Shown: positions 53,118-62,112 of the stretch, in pieces
How positions within the stretch are numbered: position 1 is the stretch's first letter
Layout: the number at the start of each line of letters is the position of its first letter
Notes under the pieces: model-generated
What the model was told of the DNA's origin: nothing
Database searches by the model: none
What the model saw: only the letters and a program-made list of their open reading frames with translations
Assembly: GCF_024623455.1 (NCBI RefSeq)
Contig: NZ_JANIPJ010000004.1
Span: 248,001-312,000, forward strand
Direction of reading: 5' to 3'
Source: Paenibacillus soyae
Lineage (GTDB): Bacteria > Bacillota > Bacilli > Paenibacillales > Paenibacillaceae
DNA length: 64,000 nucleotides
Position numbers and translations under genes: made by a program

Positions 53118-53171
53118 AAAAACAGCGGCTTTCCTTGGACGAGAAAATAGTCAAGGACTGCCGCTGTTTTT
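53118..53171 (+). terminator. Terminator of the thiamin operon
   Basis: AAAACAGCGGC and GCCGCTGTTTT enclose a second helix CCTTG/CAAGG, followed by T. A-run at the left end may also serve the opposite strand. Confidence 0.88.
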
Positions 53172-53206
53172 AAATGCTTCGTTACCCGAAAACTGCTTAC
53201 GATAAT

Positions 53207-53458
53207 TTAATCTTTGTACAAAAACTTATGTAAATAATATCTAATCTCTGCGATTTCTTTCTGATAGTCATTGGAAACTAACATAGCGTCTTGATGTTTC
53301 GTGATGAATATAAATTCCTTGTTGCCTTTGTAGCTACCCTCGATCGTCGTTCCGAAAAAATCCCGTTCCGCGTTTTCGATTCGAAATTCGGCCAGCAGGT
53401 GCAGAGAATGCGAGTTCCGGATGAATTCCATCCATCTATCATTTATCGATAAGAGCAT
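53207..53458 (-). CDS. Small protein of unknown function, coupled to the VOC gene
   Basis: 83 residues, no recognised family. The sequence is AT-richer than the surroundings and reads as a compact alpha/beta protein (FFGTTIEGSYKGNKEFIFIT, then an acidic-basic helix IAEIRYYLHKFLYKD). Its ATG overlaps the stop of the VOC gene (TAATG), which suggests translational coupling. It could be a real small partner or an accidental frame. Confidence 0.5.
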   Translation of the reverse strand: MLLSINDRWMEFIRNSHSLHLLAEFRIENAERDFFGTTIEGSYKGNKEFIFITKHQDAMLVSNDYQKEIAEIRYYLHKFLYKD

Positions 53459-53829
53459 TATCGATGCTGATCGAACAAAATTTGGTTCCCGTCCGGATCC
53501 TCGATCGTAAAATGCGCGGGACCTTCACCCGATTCATCCGCTTCCGTCAACAGCTTCATTCCGCTTGCCTTCAGCTGCTTCTGAATGTCCCGAATATCCG
53601 TAAAGGATTCAAGATTCTCTCCATTTCCATTCCAGCCCGGATTAAAGGTTAGAATGTTTTTGTCGAACATGCCTTGGAACAATCCGATAACGCAGCTTTC
53701 ATTTTTCAGAATAAGCCAGTTTTGAGATAGGTCACCGCCCAACATTTGAAACCCTAGATTCTCGTAAAAAGCCTTGGAGGCCTTAATATCCTTTACGTTC
53801 AAGCTTACGGAAAATGCGCCAAGCTTCAT
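53458..53829 (-). CDS. VOC family (glyoxalase/bleomycin-resistance fold) protein
   Basis: 123 residues. KLGAFSVSLNVKDIKASKAFYENLGF (in outline) and the C-terminal FTIEDPDGNQILFDQH are the two paired beta-alpha-beta-beta-beta modules of the fold; the Glu and His positions for a metal are partly present. AAAGGAG lies eight bases before ATG 53829. Substrate unknown. It heads a two-gene unit with the 83-residue protein. Confidence 0.85.
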   Translation of the reverse strand: MKLGAFSVSLNVKDIKASKAFYENLGFQMLGGDLSQNWLILKNESCVIGLFQGMFDKNILTFNPGWNGNGENLESFTDIRDIQKQLKASGMKLLTEADESGEGPAHFTIEDPDGNQILFDQHR

Positions 53830-54012
53830 ATCGATTCTCCTTTTGCGTATCGCTGGTTTATTCATTCATAGTAGCACAAGCCGTCAACTAGTTAAAAGTT
53901 AGATTCCGATCCCTTTTCTTTCTTAAATAGCCTACCCCTGACCGCTCCCTTTCGGTACAATGGACATGATACCGACCAATTCATCCGCAAGGAGCAGGAG
54001 GAACCACTAGAT

Positions 54013-55299
54013 ATGAACGAGCAATTCGAACAACTATTTCAATCGGCAAAGGCTCAGCAGCTGCTGGAGCAAATGTACGGCGGCGAAGAACGGGAGCTGC
54101 AGATTGACAGGTACCGGAAATGTATGGAAGGCTTCGGCGCCCAATACGGGCAGTCCGAGTCGCTGAGCTACTTTAGCGCCCCGGGCCGGACGGAGATCGG
54201 CGGCAATCATACGGATCACAACCATGGGAAGGTGCTCGCGGCGAGCATTCAATTGGACACGATCGCGGCTGCGGCGGCAGTGGACACGGGTGTCATCACC
54301 GTCGTTTCCGAAGGGTATCCTGGAGTGACCGTCATCCGTTTGGATGCACTTGAGCCCCAGGCCGGCGAAGGCGGGACGGCCGCTTTGATCCGCGGCATCG
54401 CGAACGGCTTCCAGCAGCACGGCTACCAAATCGGCGGATTCAACGCTTATGTCAGCAGCAACGTGCTGCCTGCTTCCGGACTCAGCTCCTCCGCTTCCTT
54501 CGAAATTTTGATCTGCCAAATTCTGAGCACGTTCTATAACAACGGAGAGCTGGATGCGGTCATGATGTCGCGCATCGGCAAGCACGCCGAGAACCTGTAC
54601 TGGAACAAGCCCTCCGGGATGCTGGACCAGATGGCCTGCTCGTACGGCGGCATGATCACCATCGACTTCAAGGAGCCGACGGAGCCGAAGATCGAGCGAG
54701 TGCCCGGAACCTTCGAAGCGGCGGGCTACAGCCTGGTCATCGTCGGCACAGGCGGCAATCACGCGGACCTGACGGAGGATTACGCTTCGATCCCGAACGA
54801 GATGCGGGCGGTGGCGCAAGCATTCGGCGTGGAGGTATGCCGCGATTTGACTGCCGAGATGGTGTACGGCCGTCTTGCGGAGCTGCGCGAGAAGGCCGGA
54901 GACCGCGCGGTGCTGAGGACGCTGCATTTCCTCGATGAGAACGAACGCGTCGGGCAGCAGGTAGAGGCCATCCAAGCCGGCGAGTGGCAGAAGATGCTGA
55001 AGCTCATTACCGACTCCGGCAATTCCTCTTGGAAATGGCTGCAGAACATCCATCAGGAATCGGTGTCCCGAGAGCAAGGCATAGCGCTTACGCTTGCCAT
55101 TACCGAACGTTTCATCGATCGGCTCGGCGACGGCGCTTGCCGAGTGCACGGCGGCGGCTTCGCCGGCGTCATCCTCGCCGTCCTGCCTCATGAGGCGGTC
55201 GCGGAATACCGGGAATTGATCGGCCGCACGACCGGCACGGAGCTGTTTACGATTCGCGTGCGCGAGATCGGCTCGGTCTGCTTGAATACGCTTCTGTAG
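54013..55299 (+). CDS. galK: Galactokinase family GHMP kinase
   Basis: 428 residues. The galactokinase N-terminal signature appears as FSAPGRTEIGGNHTDHNHG instead of the common GRVNLIGEHTDYNDG. The ATP loop is LPASGLSSSASFEI, and the third motif is CRVHGGGFAGVILA. The variant signature is the one seen in a clostridial/Paenibacillus branch, so the sugar could be galactose or a related hexose. No galE or galT lies nearby. It is flanked by its own terminator and stands alone. Confidence 0.85.
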   Translation: MNEQFEQLFQSAKAQQLLEQMYGGEERELQIDRYRKCMEGFGAQYGQSESLSYFSAPGRTEIGGNHTDHNHGKVLAASIQLDTIAAAAAVDTGVITVVSEGYPGVTVIRLDALEPQAGEGGTAALIRGIANGFQQHGYQIGGFNAYVSSNVLPASGLSSSASFEILICQILSTFYNNGELDAVMMSRIGKHAENLYWNKPSGMLDQMACSYGGMITIDFKEPTEPKIERVPGTFEAAGYSLVIVGTGGNHADLTEDYASIPNEMRAVAQAFGVEVCRDLTAEMVYGRLAELREKAGDRAVLRTLHFLDENERVGQQVEAIQAGEWQKMLKLITDSGNSSWKWLQNIHQESVSREQGIALTLAITERFIDRLGDGACRVHGGGFAGVILAVLPHEAVAEYRELIGRTTGTELFTIRVREIGSVCLNTLL

Positions 55300-55335
55300 G
55301 ACATCGCGCGTCGGCTTCGTCGACGAGCCGCTTGA

Positions 55336-55397
55336 GAAGGCTCCCCTTATGGCAACAGGCGATTTCGCCTGCCTGCCATAAGGGGAGCCTTTCTTTT
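55336..55397 (+). terminator. Terminator after galK
   Basis: Long stem AAGGCTCCCCTTATGGCA paired with TGCCATAAGGGGAGCCTT, with an inner AGGCG/CGCCT helix, followed by TCTTTT. Confidence 0.9.
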
Positions 55398-55458
55398 AAG
55401 AACGGATGCTGCCGCGCGTACCTTAACGCAATTAACGCAAGGTCAAGGTTTTTCGGCT

Positions 55459-56454
55459 TTAGCGAAACGGTACCGCAAGGATGACATTCAGTACATGATT
55501 GACTGCGAGACGCTTCGTAATATATCCGCAGCTTTCGAATAACGCAATGAGCTCAGAGACTGGCATATACGCCTCATCCCCTTCATGGATCGCGCTACTA
55601 TCCCCGTCCATCATTAAATCCGCGATGCAGATGCGGCCTTTCGGTCTCAATACTCTGCGCATCTCTTGAATGGCCATTCGCGTCTGATCGCGCGTCAGAT
55701 GATGCAGGGCAAAACTCGAAACAACGAAATCGAATTGGCAGTCCAGGTAAGGCAACGCCAAGAAATTCCCAAGCTTGGATTCCATATTCGGAAACTTATT
55801 CCGGAGCACACGCAGCATTTCCTTGGATTGGTCGACTCCCGCCATCACCGCGCCCTCATCGGTCAGGCGGCCTGCCAGATTGCCCGTTCCCGCCCCAATA
55901 TCCAAGCCTCGTTCTCCGCGTAACGGCGACACCCACTTTACGATGAGGCGCAACGCCTCGTCGTAATCTTTATACTTTCTATCCTCCTCTTGAACCCGTT
56001 GATCATGAACGCCGGCAAGACGATCATACCCCCACTTGTCCTCCCATGCCCGCTGCTCCCTCAATCTTCTCGAGCCTTCCGCCAGTGTATAAATATCGTC
56101 GAGAGGAAGCTCGCGTTCATTACGGAGCGCTTCGATCATTTGGTCCGTTGTTTGAATGATCTGCTTCATCTCGACCCACTTGGAGGACATGACGGCCCGC
56201 TGGAGCTCCAGCAAATGACGCAGCTGGCTGTTCCCATTGGCTTCGATATCCGTCAGCGCGTTCCGAATGTCGCTAACGGACATGCCAGCTTCCCTCAGCG
56301 CAATAATCGTCTGCAAGCGCCAAATGTCCTCTTCGTCAAACACCCGATACTGATTGTCGTCTTGTTTAGACGGCGCAATGAGGCCTTTGGCTTCGTAGAA
56401 GCGAATGGCCCGCTGCGATATTTTTAATTTATCCGCGACTTCTTTGATTTTCAT
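55459..56454 (-). CDS. MerR family regulator fused to a SAM-dependent methyltransferase
   Basis: 331 residues. Residues 1-70 form the MerR winged helix (IKEVADKLKISQRAIRFYEAKGLIAP in outline, YRVFDEEDIWRLQ), followed by the dimerisation coiled coil to about 125. Residues 150-331 are a class I methyltransferase: motif I GLDIGAGTGNLAGRL at 183-197, acidic GVDQS at 207-211, FDFVVSSFALHHL and MRRVLRPKGRICIADLMMD. It is divergent from an SAH/MTA deaminase with a MerR-type promoter in between. The methyltransferase may sense SAM or SAH, or modify a ligand; this is inference. Confidence 0.9.
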   Translation of the reverse strand: MKIKEVADKLKISQRAIRFYEAKGLIAPSKQDDNQYRVFDEEDIWRLQTIIALREAGMSVSDIRNALTDIEANGNSQLRHLLELQRAVMSSKWVEMKQIIQTTDQMIEALRNERELPLDDIYTLAEGSRRLREQRAWEDKWGYDRLAGVHDQRVQEEDRKYKDYDEALRLIVKWVSPLRGERGLDIGAGTGNLAGRLTDEGAVMAGVDQSKEMLRVLRNKFPNMESKLGNFLALPYLDCQFDFVVSSFALHHLTRDQTRMAIQEMRRVLRPKGRICIADLMMDGDSSAIHEGDEAYMPVSELIALFESCGYITKRLAVNHVLNVILAVPFR

Positions 56455-56474
56455 AAGTAACCCCTTTTTCAGGC

Positions 56475-56505
56475 TTGACCCTCACCTAACGTCACCGTTT
56501 AGTAT
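56475..56505 (+). promoter_or_regulatory. MerR-type promoter of the deaminase gene (19-bp spacer)
   Basis: TTGACC, 19-bp spacer, TAGTAT. The stretched spacer is diagnostic of MerR-activated promoters, and it carries a partly symmetric element CCTCACCTAACGTCACC. The start codon is 26 bp beyond. Confidence 0.7.
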
Positions 56506-56531
56506 AAACCCGAGAAAAGGAGGCTGTCACG

Positions 56532-57818
56532 ATGAAGAAACTAATAAAAGGCGCGACTGTCCTGACGCTGGGAGCCGAAGCTCCGTTTGTCGGAGACATC
56601 CTAATCGACGGATCCCGCATAGCGGACATTCAGCCTGCCATCAACGCCGAGGCCGACATGGTGATTCACGGCGAAGGCATGGCGGCCATGCCCGGTCTGA
56701 TCAACGCCCACCAGCACACGCCGATGAGCTTGCTGCGCGGGTTCTCCGACGATCTGAAGCTCATGGATTGGCTGGACAAAAAGATGCTTCCTGCCGAAGC
56801 CCGAATGACGCCGGAGGACATGTATTGGGGCGCTAAGCTGGCGATGGCCGAAATGATCAAATCCGGGACGACGGCTTTCGCGGACATGTACATCCACATG
56901 AACGAAATCGCGATCGCGGTCGAAGAAGTTGGAATGCGCGCTTCTTTGACAAGAGGGCTGGTCTTCCTCGAAGATGACGGAGGCCGGCGAATGTTGGAGG
57001 CGATGGATTTAATCCGCCGGTGGAGCGGCAAAGCCGAGGGCAGAATCACGACCATGCTGGGGCCGCATTCCCCTTACACCGTCCCCCCGCAGCCCTTCCG
57101 AGAGGTTATCGCGCTGGCCGAGCAGGAGAATATTCCATTGCATACGCATCTGGCCGAGACGAAAGAGGAAGTGAGGATGATTCGGGAAAAGCATAACCAA
57201 ACGCCAACCGAATATTTGTATCAGCTCGGATTGTTCGAGAAGGCGCATGTGCTCTTGGCGCACGGCGTGCATCTGAACAGGCGCGACATCGGGTATTTAA
57301 AGGGTATGCGCGGCGGCGTGTCCCATAATCCCGTGAGCAACCTGAAGCTTGGCTGCGGCATCGCCCCCATAACGGACATGACCGAACAAGGGATTACCGT
57401 AGGGCTAGGGACGGACGGGGCGGGCAGCGCCGCCACGCTGGATATGTTCGAGGAAATCCGGGCCGCCGCTTGGCTGCAAAAGCTGGATTACGGCGACCCC
57501 ACCAAGCTTCCCGCCAAGGAAGCTCTGCGCATGGCGACGGCAGGCAGCGCGGAGCTGCTCCATATCGGACATGATACGGGCACATTGGAGATTGGGAAAA
57601 AGGCGGACATCATTCTAATCGATCTGAGAAAGCCCCATTTGCAGCCGCATCACGATCTTTATTCGCTGCTTTCCTACTGCGCCAACGGCGCGGATGTGGA
57701 CACGACTATCGTGAATGGAAACGTGTTGATGCAAGGCCGCCGGCTGCTCACGATCGACGAAGACGAGCTGTTCAAGCAAGTGTCAATCCGCGCCAAGCGT
57801 ATCGTCGACGGCGTTTGA
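56532..57818 (+). CDS. mtaD: 5-methylthioadenosine/S-adenosylhomocysteine deaminase
   Basis: Zinc amidohydrolase of the TRZ/ATZ type, 428 residues. Metal ligands His60 and His62 in GLINAHQHTPMSLLRGFSDD, in outline; HTHLAETKEEV, LAHGVHL, HNPVSNLKLGCGIAP and GLGTDGAGSAATLDMF with the metal Asp. Deaminates SAH or MTA to the inosyl derivative. AGGAGG precedes the ATG. The divergent regulator carries a methyltransferase, whose by-product is SAH, giving an attractive metabolic link. Confidence 0.88.
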   Translation: MKKLIKGATVLTLGAEAPFVGDILIDGSRIADIQPAINAEADMVIHGEGMAAMPGLINAHQHTPMSLLRGFSDDLKLMDWLDKKMLPAEARMTPEDMYWGAKLAMAEMIKSGTTAFADMYIHMNEIAIAVEEVGMRASLTRGLVFLEDDGGRRMLEAMDLIRRWSGKAEGRITTMLGPHSPYTVPPQPFREVIALAEQENIPLHTHLAETKEEVRMIREKHNQTPTEYLYQLGLFEKAHVLLAHGVHLNRRDIGYLKGMRGGVSHNPVSNLKLGCGIAPITDMTEQGITVGLGTDGAGSAATLDMFEEIRAAAWLQKLDYGDPTKLPAKEALRMATAGSAELLHIGHDTGTLEIGKKADIILIDLRKPHLQPHHDLYSLLSYCANGADVDTTIVNGNVLMQGRRLLTIDEDELFKQVSIRAKRIVDGV

Positions 57819-57877
57819 GCTTCGGCCGCGCACTCTGGAGCATCGCCTCATCATGAAGCCGCCTATCGACAAGAAGA

Positions 57878-57893
57878 GCAGCCTTTCGGCTGC
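57878..57893 (-). terminator. Weak hairpin after the FAD oxidoreductase gene
   Basis: GCAGCC-GAAA-GGCTGC on the minus strand followed by TCTTCTTGT. Modest T-tract, so only a possible terminator. Confidence 0.4.
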
Positions 57894-57911
57894 CCTCCGC
57901 TCCTTGTATCG

Positions 57912-60173
57912 TTACTCCCCATACACCCGGACCTCCACCAGCTCCGCGCATGGCGCGCCGTTCGTCTCTTCGACGACGATCCGAATGGCGTCGGCGGCGA
58001 CCGGCGACTGAAGCCTCAGGCGGTTCGTCCGGCGGCGATTGTCATCCGCCTGCGCTACCACCTGCCAAGCTCCGCCGATACGCGCTTCCACGCGATAGCG
58101 CTTGGCTAGCTCGGGTATCACCTCGAACGGCGTGCGATGATGATGCAGGTTGATAAGATCCTCGTTCACGTCGTCGTTCCAGGTTAAGATGATCTCCGAA
58201 GCAGGAACGGGGCTCTCCCAGCGGAGCTCCAGCCATTGCTCTCCGTCCGCTCCGCCCGCAAGCGGCTCTGATACCCACATATTAGGGCCGCCGAACGGAC
58301 GTCTGTAGCCGCCTGCCGCTTTCCCGGGCGCATAGGCCTCCGTGACGGACAATACGCGGAAGCAGAATGGACGGCGCACGAGCTTCTTCATGCTCCAATC
58401 GACGATCGGCTGCGACGCGTCGTGGTCCTCCAGTTCCGCGACGGCATGCGCGGCCGCGCCTCGCTCGAACGAGAGCACGCCCGTGAACGGCGTGTCGGAT
58501 TGGCGGAGCGAGACTTGCTCGTTGCGGCGCACCACGATGAAAGCGTTCCGCGCTCCCGCGGGTTCCCACCCGAGGGGCGCCTTCACCCATTGGCCCTCGC
58601 CCGCGGGAACCTCCACCTCCACGCCCGCTACCAGCGAATGCGGCACATAGTTTTCCGGAAGTCCCGTATCCCACAGCTCCACCGTCAGCTTGGTTGCCGC
58701 GGCTGCATCCACCAGCAGCTCCAGCCCGTCGAACGAAGGATCGACCGGGAAGAGAATGCCCGCGTCATGCAAGAGCGGATACGCGCAGGCGCTCTCCTCC
58801 ACCGCGATTCGGCCGCGAACGGACGAGGCCGTCACCGAAGCCGCGCGCAGCGACAGATCGCCCGCATCCTCGTTCGCAAGCCCGATAATCGACGCGTCCT
58901 GCTTCAGCAACGTCTGCTGCAGAAGAACCCGCTCCCGTTCGTACAGCCCGCGCGGCGACAAGCCGATCTCCGCGCACAGCGCGGCCGCCGTGCCCGCCGC
59001 TTCGCCCATGACGGCGCAGGTCGCCATGACACGCGTCGTCCCGAAGGCGACATGGGTCGCGCTGACGTCGCGTCCCGCGAAGAGCAAATTCGCGACGTTA
59101 GCCGAATAGAGCGAACGATAAGGAATATGGTAGATGCCGTCGGCGTACATATGCTTCGAGCCGCTCTCCGTCGCGTACATCCCTTGCGGCGGATGCAGAT
59201 CGATCGACCAGCCGCCGAACGCCACGCGATCCTCGAATGGGCTTTGGCCGATAATGTCGTTCTGATTCAACACGTAGTCCCCGACGAATCGGCGGTATTC
59301 CCGTTTGCCCGGAATCGATCCGACCCATTCCAGCGTCATATTATCCGCTTCGAACCGGCCGGAATTTTTGATGTAATCCCATATCCCGTAGATGACGGAC
59401 GACAGCTCGTCGCGGATGCGTTCGTTGTCATGCACCGTATCGAGCTCGCCGCCCCATTCGATCCACCAATAGTGGCAGCCGGAATCGCCGCTTCGAATGA
59501 CCCGTTTCAACGGGATCGGCGTCTTCGTAATGTCCTTGGCGAAGCTGGGCGGCACGAACTTGACAGGACGTCCGGCGTCCTTCGTATAGAATAGCAGCGT
59601 GCTGCCGAGCGTAATGTCGTCCGCGGCTTCCGGCGCCCAGGCCTCGCCGAATTCATGGGCGGCTTCGCGCCCCAGCCTGAACCTCGCCCCCGCCAAAAAT
59701 CCGATCAAGCCGTCGCCGGTGCAATCCAGGAAATAGGAGCTTTCGAAGCGGATCCGCCGCTCGGAGCCCATCATCCAGCCTGTCGCGGAGCGGATCGTCC
59801 GATTATCCTCGCCGCCGTCCGCCTCCACCTCGTGCACGTCGGTGTTCAGGAACAGCCGAATATTCGGCTCCGCCTTCACCGTCTCCAGCACGACCAGATC
59901 CCACAGGTACGGGTTGCCGTCCGGATTGCGGAATTGGTTCTCGACGAACATCTCGCCCATAATGCCCGTCTCCCGAGCATAGCGGTTCGTGCCGTGCGCG
60001 GTCGCTCCGCACACCCATACGCGCACCTCGCTGCTGGAGTTGCCGCCAAGCACCGGACGATTGGTCACGAGCGCGACCTTCCTGCCGAGCCTCGCCGCGG
60101 CCACCGCCGCGCAGACGCCCGCAAGTCCTCCTCCGATTACCGTTATATCCGATTGCACCATTTCGTTACGCAT
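57912..60173 (-). CDS. FAD-dependent oxidoreductase with C-terminal carbohydrate-binding-like domain
   Basis: 753 residues. N-terminal DITVIGGGLAGVCAAVAAARLG dinucleotide fold and GGNSSSEVRVWVCGA, as in the FAD_oxidored (PF12831) family, with DCTGDGLIGFLAG and LFAGRDVSATHVAFGTTRVMATCAVMGEAAG, in outline. The last 120 residues end in AELVEVRVYGE and resemble an F5/8 type C (discoidin) sugar-binding module. No signal peptide. It is the only enzyme in an operon with a CUT1 importer, so it probably oxidises an imported glycan or sugar derivative. Substrate unknown. ATG 60173 is preferred to GTG 60182. Confidence 0.85.
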   Translation of the reverse strand: MRNEMVQSDITVIGGGLAGVCAAVAAARLGRKVALVTNRPVLGGNSSSEVRVWVCGATAHGTNRYARETGIMGEMFVENQFRNPDGNPYLWDLVVLETVKAEPNIRLFLNTDVHEVEADGGEDNRTIRSATGWMMGSERRIRFESSYFLDCTGDGLIGFLAGARFRLGREAAHEFGEAWAPEAADDITLGSTLLFYTKDAGRPVKFVPPSFAKDITKTPIPLKRVIRSGDSGCHYWWIEWGGELDTVHDNERIRDELSSVIYGIWDYIKNSGRFEADNMTLEWVGSIPGKREYRRFVGDYVLNQNDIIGQSPFEDRVAFGGWSIDLHPPQGMYATESGSKHMYADGIYHIPYRSLYSANVANLLFAGRDVSATHVAFGTTRVMATCAVMGEAAGTAAALCAEIGLSPRGLYERERVLLQQTLLKQDASIIGLANEDAGDLSLRAASVTASSVRGRIAVEESACAYPLLHDAGILFPVDPSFDGLELLVDAAAATKLTVELWDTGLPENYVPHSLVAGVEVEVPAGEGQWVKAPLGWEPAGARNAFIVVRRNEQVSLRQSDTPFTGVLSFERGAAAHAVAELEDHDASQPIVDWSMKKLVRRPFCFRVLSVTEAYAPGKAAGGYRRPFGGPNMWVSEPLAGGADGEQWLELRWESPVPASEIILTWNDDVNEDLINLHHHRTPFEVIPELAKRYRVEARIGGAWQVVAQADDNRRRTNRLRLQSPVAADAIRIVVEETNGAPCAELVEVRVYGE

Positions 60174-60183
60174 CTTCTTCACC

Positions 60184-61029
60184 CTACCCTTTGACCGCAG
60201 AATTGGTTAAGCCTTGTATAATGTAACGCTGCCCGATCGCGAAGACGGCGATCATCGGCATAATGCCGGCGGAAGCGGCCGCCATCATCCCGTTATAGTC
60301 GACGGTGTTTTCCAATATGAAATTTTGCAAGCCGAGCGGTACGGTGTACAGCTCCTCGTCAATTAGGAATACGAGCGCGTTCTCGTAATCATTCCATTGC
60401 CATGAGAAGTCGATAATGGCGAGCGTCGCGAGCGCCGGCTTCGCCAGCGGCAGGATGAGCCGAAAAAAGATGCGGAAGTGGCCCGCGCCGTCGATGAACG
60501 CCGATTCGGTTATTTCGTTCGGGATGGACAAAAAGAACTGGCGGAGCATGAATACGCCGAAAATCGTGAACAGCCCCGGCAGGATAAGCGCTAAGTGCGT
60601 GTTGTATATGCCCGCCCATTCGAACATGAGAAACTTCGGTACGAACAGCACCTGCGGCGGAATCATCATCATCGACAGGTAGAGCATGAACAACGCGTTC
60701 CGTCCCTTGAATTCGATCCGTGCGAAGCCATAAGCGGCGAATGCCGACAAGAACGTCGCGCCGGCCATGCCGATGACCGCTATTTTGAGAGAATTCCAGT
60801 AATACGTTCCGAAGCTCTTCGGGCCTGTCCAGACTTTCACGTGATGCTCCCAGGTCGGATTGGCCGGAATCCAGCGGATCGGATATTCGAACACTTGGGC
60901 CGGCGTCTTGAGGGACGTGCTGATCATCCACAGGAACGGAATGATCATCACAATCGCGAGCAGCAGCATGATTAGCGTAACGAGAAGCTTCTTCGGCGCC
61001 TCGGAGGTCAGCCTTTTTCTAAGTTCCAT
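60184..61029 (-). CDS. Carbohydrate ABC transporter permease, MalG type
   Basis: 281 residues, about six membrane segments, EAA motif ITESAFIDGAGHFRIFFRLILP. It lies a few bases upstream of the FAD oxidoreductase. It completes the membrane channel with the MalF-type subunit; no ATPase is encoded, as in the importer at 11171-14397. Confidence 0.92.
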   Translation of the reverse strand: MELRKRLTSEAPKKLLVTLIMLLLAIVMIIPFLWMISTSLKTPAQVFEYPIRWIPANPTWEHHVKVWTGPKSFGTYYWNSLKIAVIGMAGATFLSAFAAYGFARIEFKGRNALFMLYLSMMMIPPQVLFVPKFLMFEWAGIYNTHLALILPGLFTIFGVFMLRQFFLSIPNEITESAFIDGAGHFRIFFRLILPLAKPALATLAIIDFSWQWNDYENALVFLIDEELYTVPLGLQNFILENTVDYNGMMAAASAGIMPMIAVFAIGQRYIIQGLTNSAVKG

Positions 61030-61050
61030 CTTCTAGTCCTCCTCTCCCTC

Positions 61051-61932
61051 TTAGTAGTGAACCCAACGCTTCTGGCCGACCCATTGCGCCAGCGTGATGA
61101 GCAAGATGAGTATGAACAATGCCCATGAAATTGTCGACGCGTAGCCCATGTCATAATAACGGAAGGCATTCTGGTAAACGTAGAGCGATAGAATCGTCGT
61201 GCTGTTGCCCGGCCCTCCCTGCGTGACCGCCTGGATGATGCCGAACGTCTTGATCGTCATAATCAGGCCGGTAATGAGCAGCAGGAACGTCGTGGGGCTG
61301 ACGAGCGGCCAAATGATTTTGCGCAAAATCTGGCCCGGCCTCGCCCCGTCCATCTTGGCGGCTTCGAGCAGTTCCGGCGAAACCTCCTGCAGCGCGGCTA
61401 GATAAATGATCATGTTGTAGCCAAGCATGAACCAGATCCAGATAATGTCGATCGCGACCATCGACGACGTCGTGGTCGACAGCCAGCCCGGCGGGTCGTC
61501 GATGCCGATGCTTCGCAAGAGGCCGTTGATCGGACCTTGCGTCGGATGGAACAGCAGCATCCAGACGAACGCGACGGCAACGCCGCTCGTGATGTAAGGC
61601 ATGAAATAGAGTCCGCGCAGCAGCTTCTTCAAATAGATTTTTTGGTTCAGCACGACCGCCGCGAGAAAACCGAGCACGATCGATACCGGAACCGCGAGCA
61701 GGAAATAAAACGTGTTCTTCAGCGACAGATAGAACATCTCGTCCTTCAGCAGCCGGATGATGTTGTCCAGCCCGACGAATTCGACGTTCGGGCTCATGAA
61801 TTTGTAATTCGTGAACATAAGACCGAACGAATACGCGGCCGGGATCAAAAAAAATAGCAGTACGCCAAGCATACTGGGGCCGATAAAGAGATAGCCGAGC
61901 AGCCTTTGTCTTCGCATCCAGTTGTTCGTCAT
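61051..61932 (-). CDS. Carbohydrate ABC transporter permease, MalF type
   Basis: 293 residues. N-terminal LLGYLFIGPSMLGVLLFFLIP, six predicted membrane segments, EAA motif SPELLEAAKMDGARPGQILRKIIWP in outline. It follows the binding-protein gene after 180 bp that contain a terminator, probably a partial one that keeps the binding protein in excess. Confidence 0.92.
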   Translation of the reverse strand: MTNNWMRRQRLLGYLFIGPSMLGVLLFFLIPAAYSFGLMFTNYKFMSPNVEFVGLDNIIRLLKDEMFYLSLKNTFYFLLAVPVSIVLGFLAAVVLNQKIYLKKLLRGLYFMPYITSGVAVAFVWMLLFHPTQGPINGLLRSIGIDDPPGWLSTTTSSMVAIDIIWIWFMLGYNMIIYLAALQEVSPELLEAAKMDGARPGQILRKIIWPLVSPTTFLLLITGLIMTIKTFGIIQAVTQGGPGNSTTILSLYVYQNAFRYYDMGYASTISWALFILILLITLAQWVGQKRWVHY

Positions 61933-62033
61933 GTGTCTGTTCCCCGTTTCTTCATGGAATTACACCTAGTGTAGCAACGGCCCGGCGAATCGGTAATGAA
62001 CAGAACCATCTTCTTTATCCCACGATTTTACGC

Positions 62034-62058
62034 AAAAAAACCGCCCTATAAGGGCGGT
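62034..62058 (-). terminator. Terminator between binding-protein and permease genes
   Basis: On the minus strand ACCGCCCT and AGGGCGGT form a perfect stem around TAT, followed by T7. Likely an attenuating intra-operon terminator. Confidence 0.85.
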
Positions 62059-62112
62059 CTCGCGATTCGCATGCACAATATTGTTCTATTCGGAGTGCGG
62101 CGGGCATTCGCC

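Noticed and set aside
58422..59594. 390-codon plus-strand ORF
   Set aside because: It is antisense to the FAD oxidoreductase and Arg-rich.
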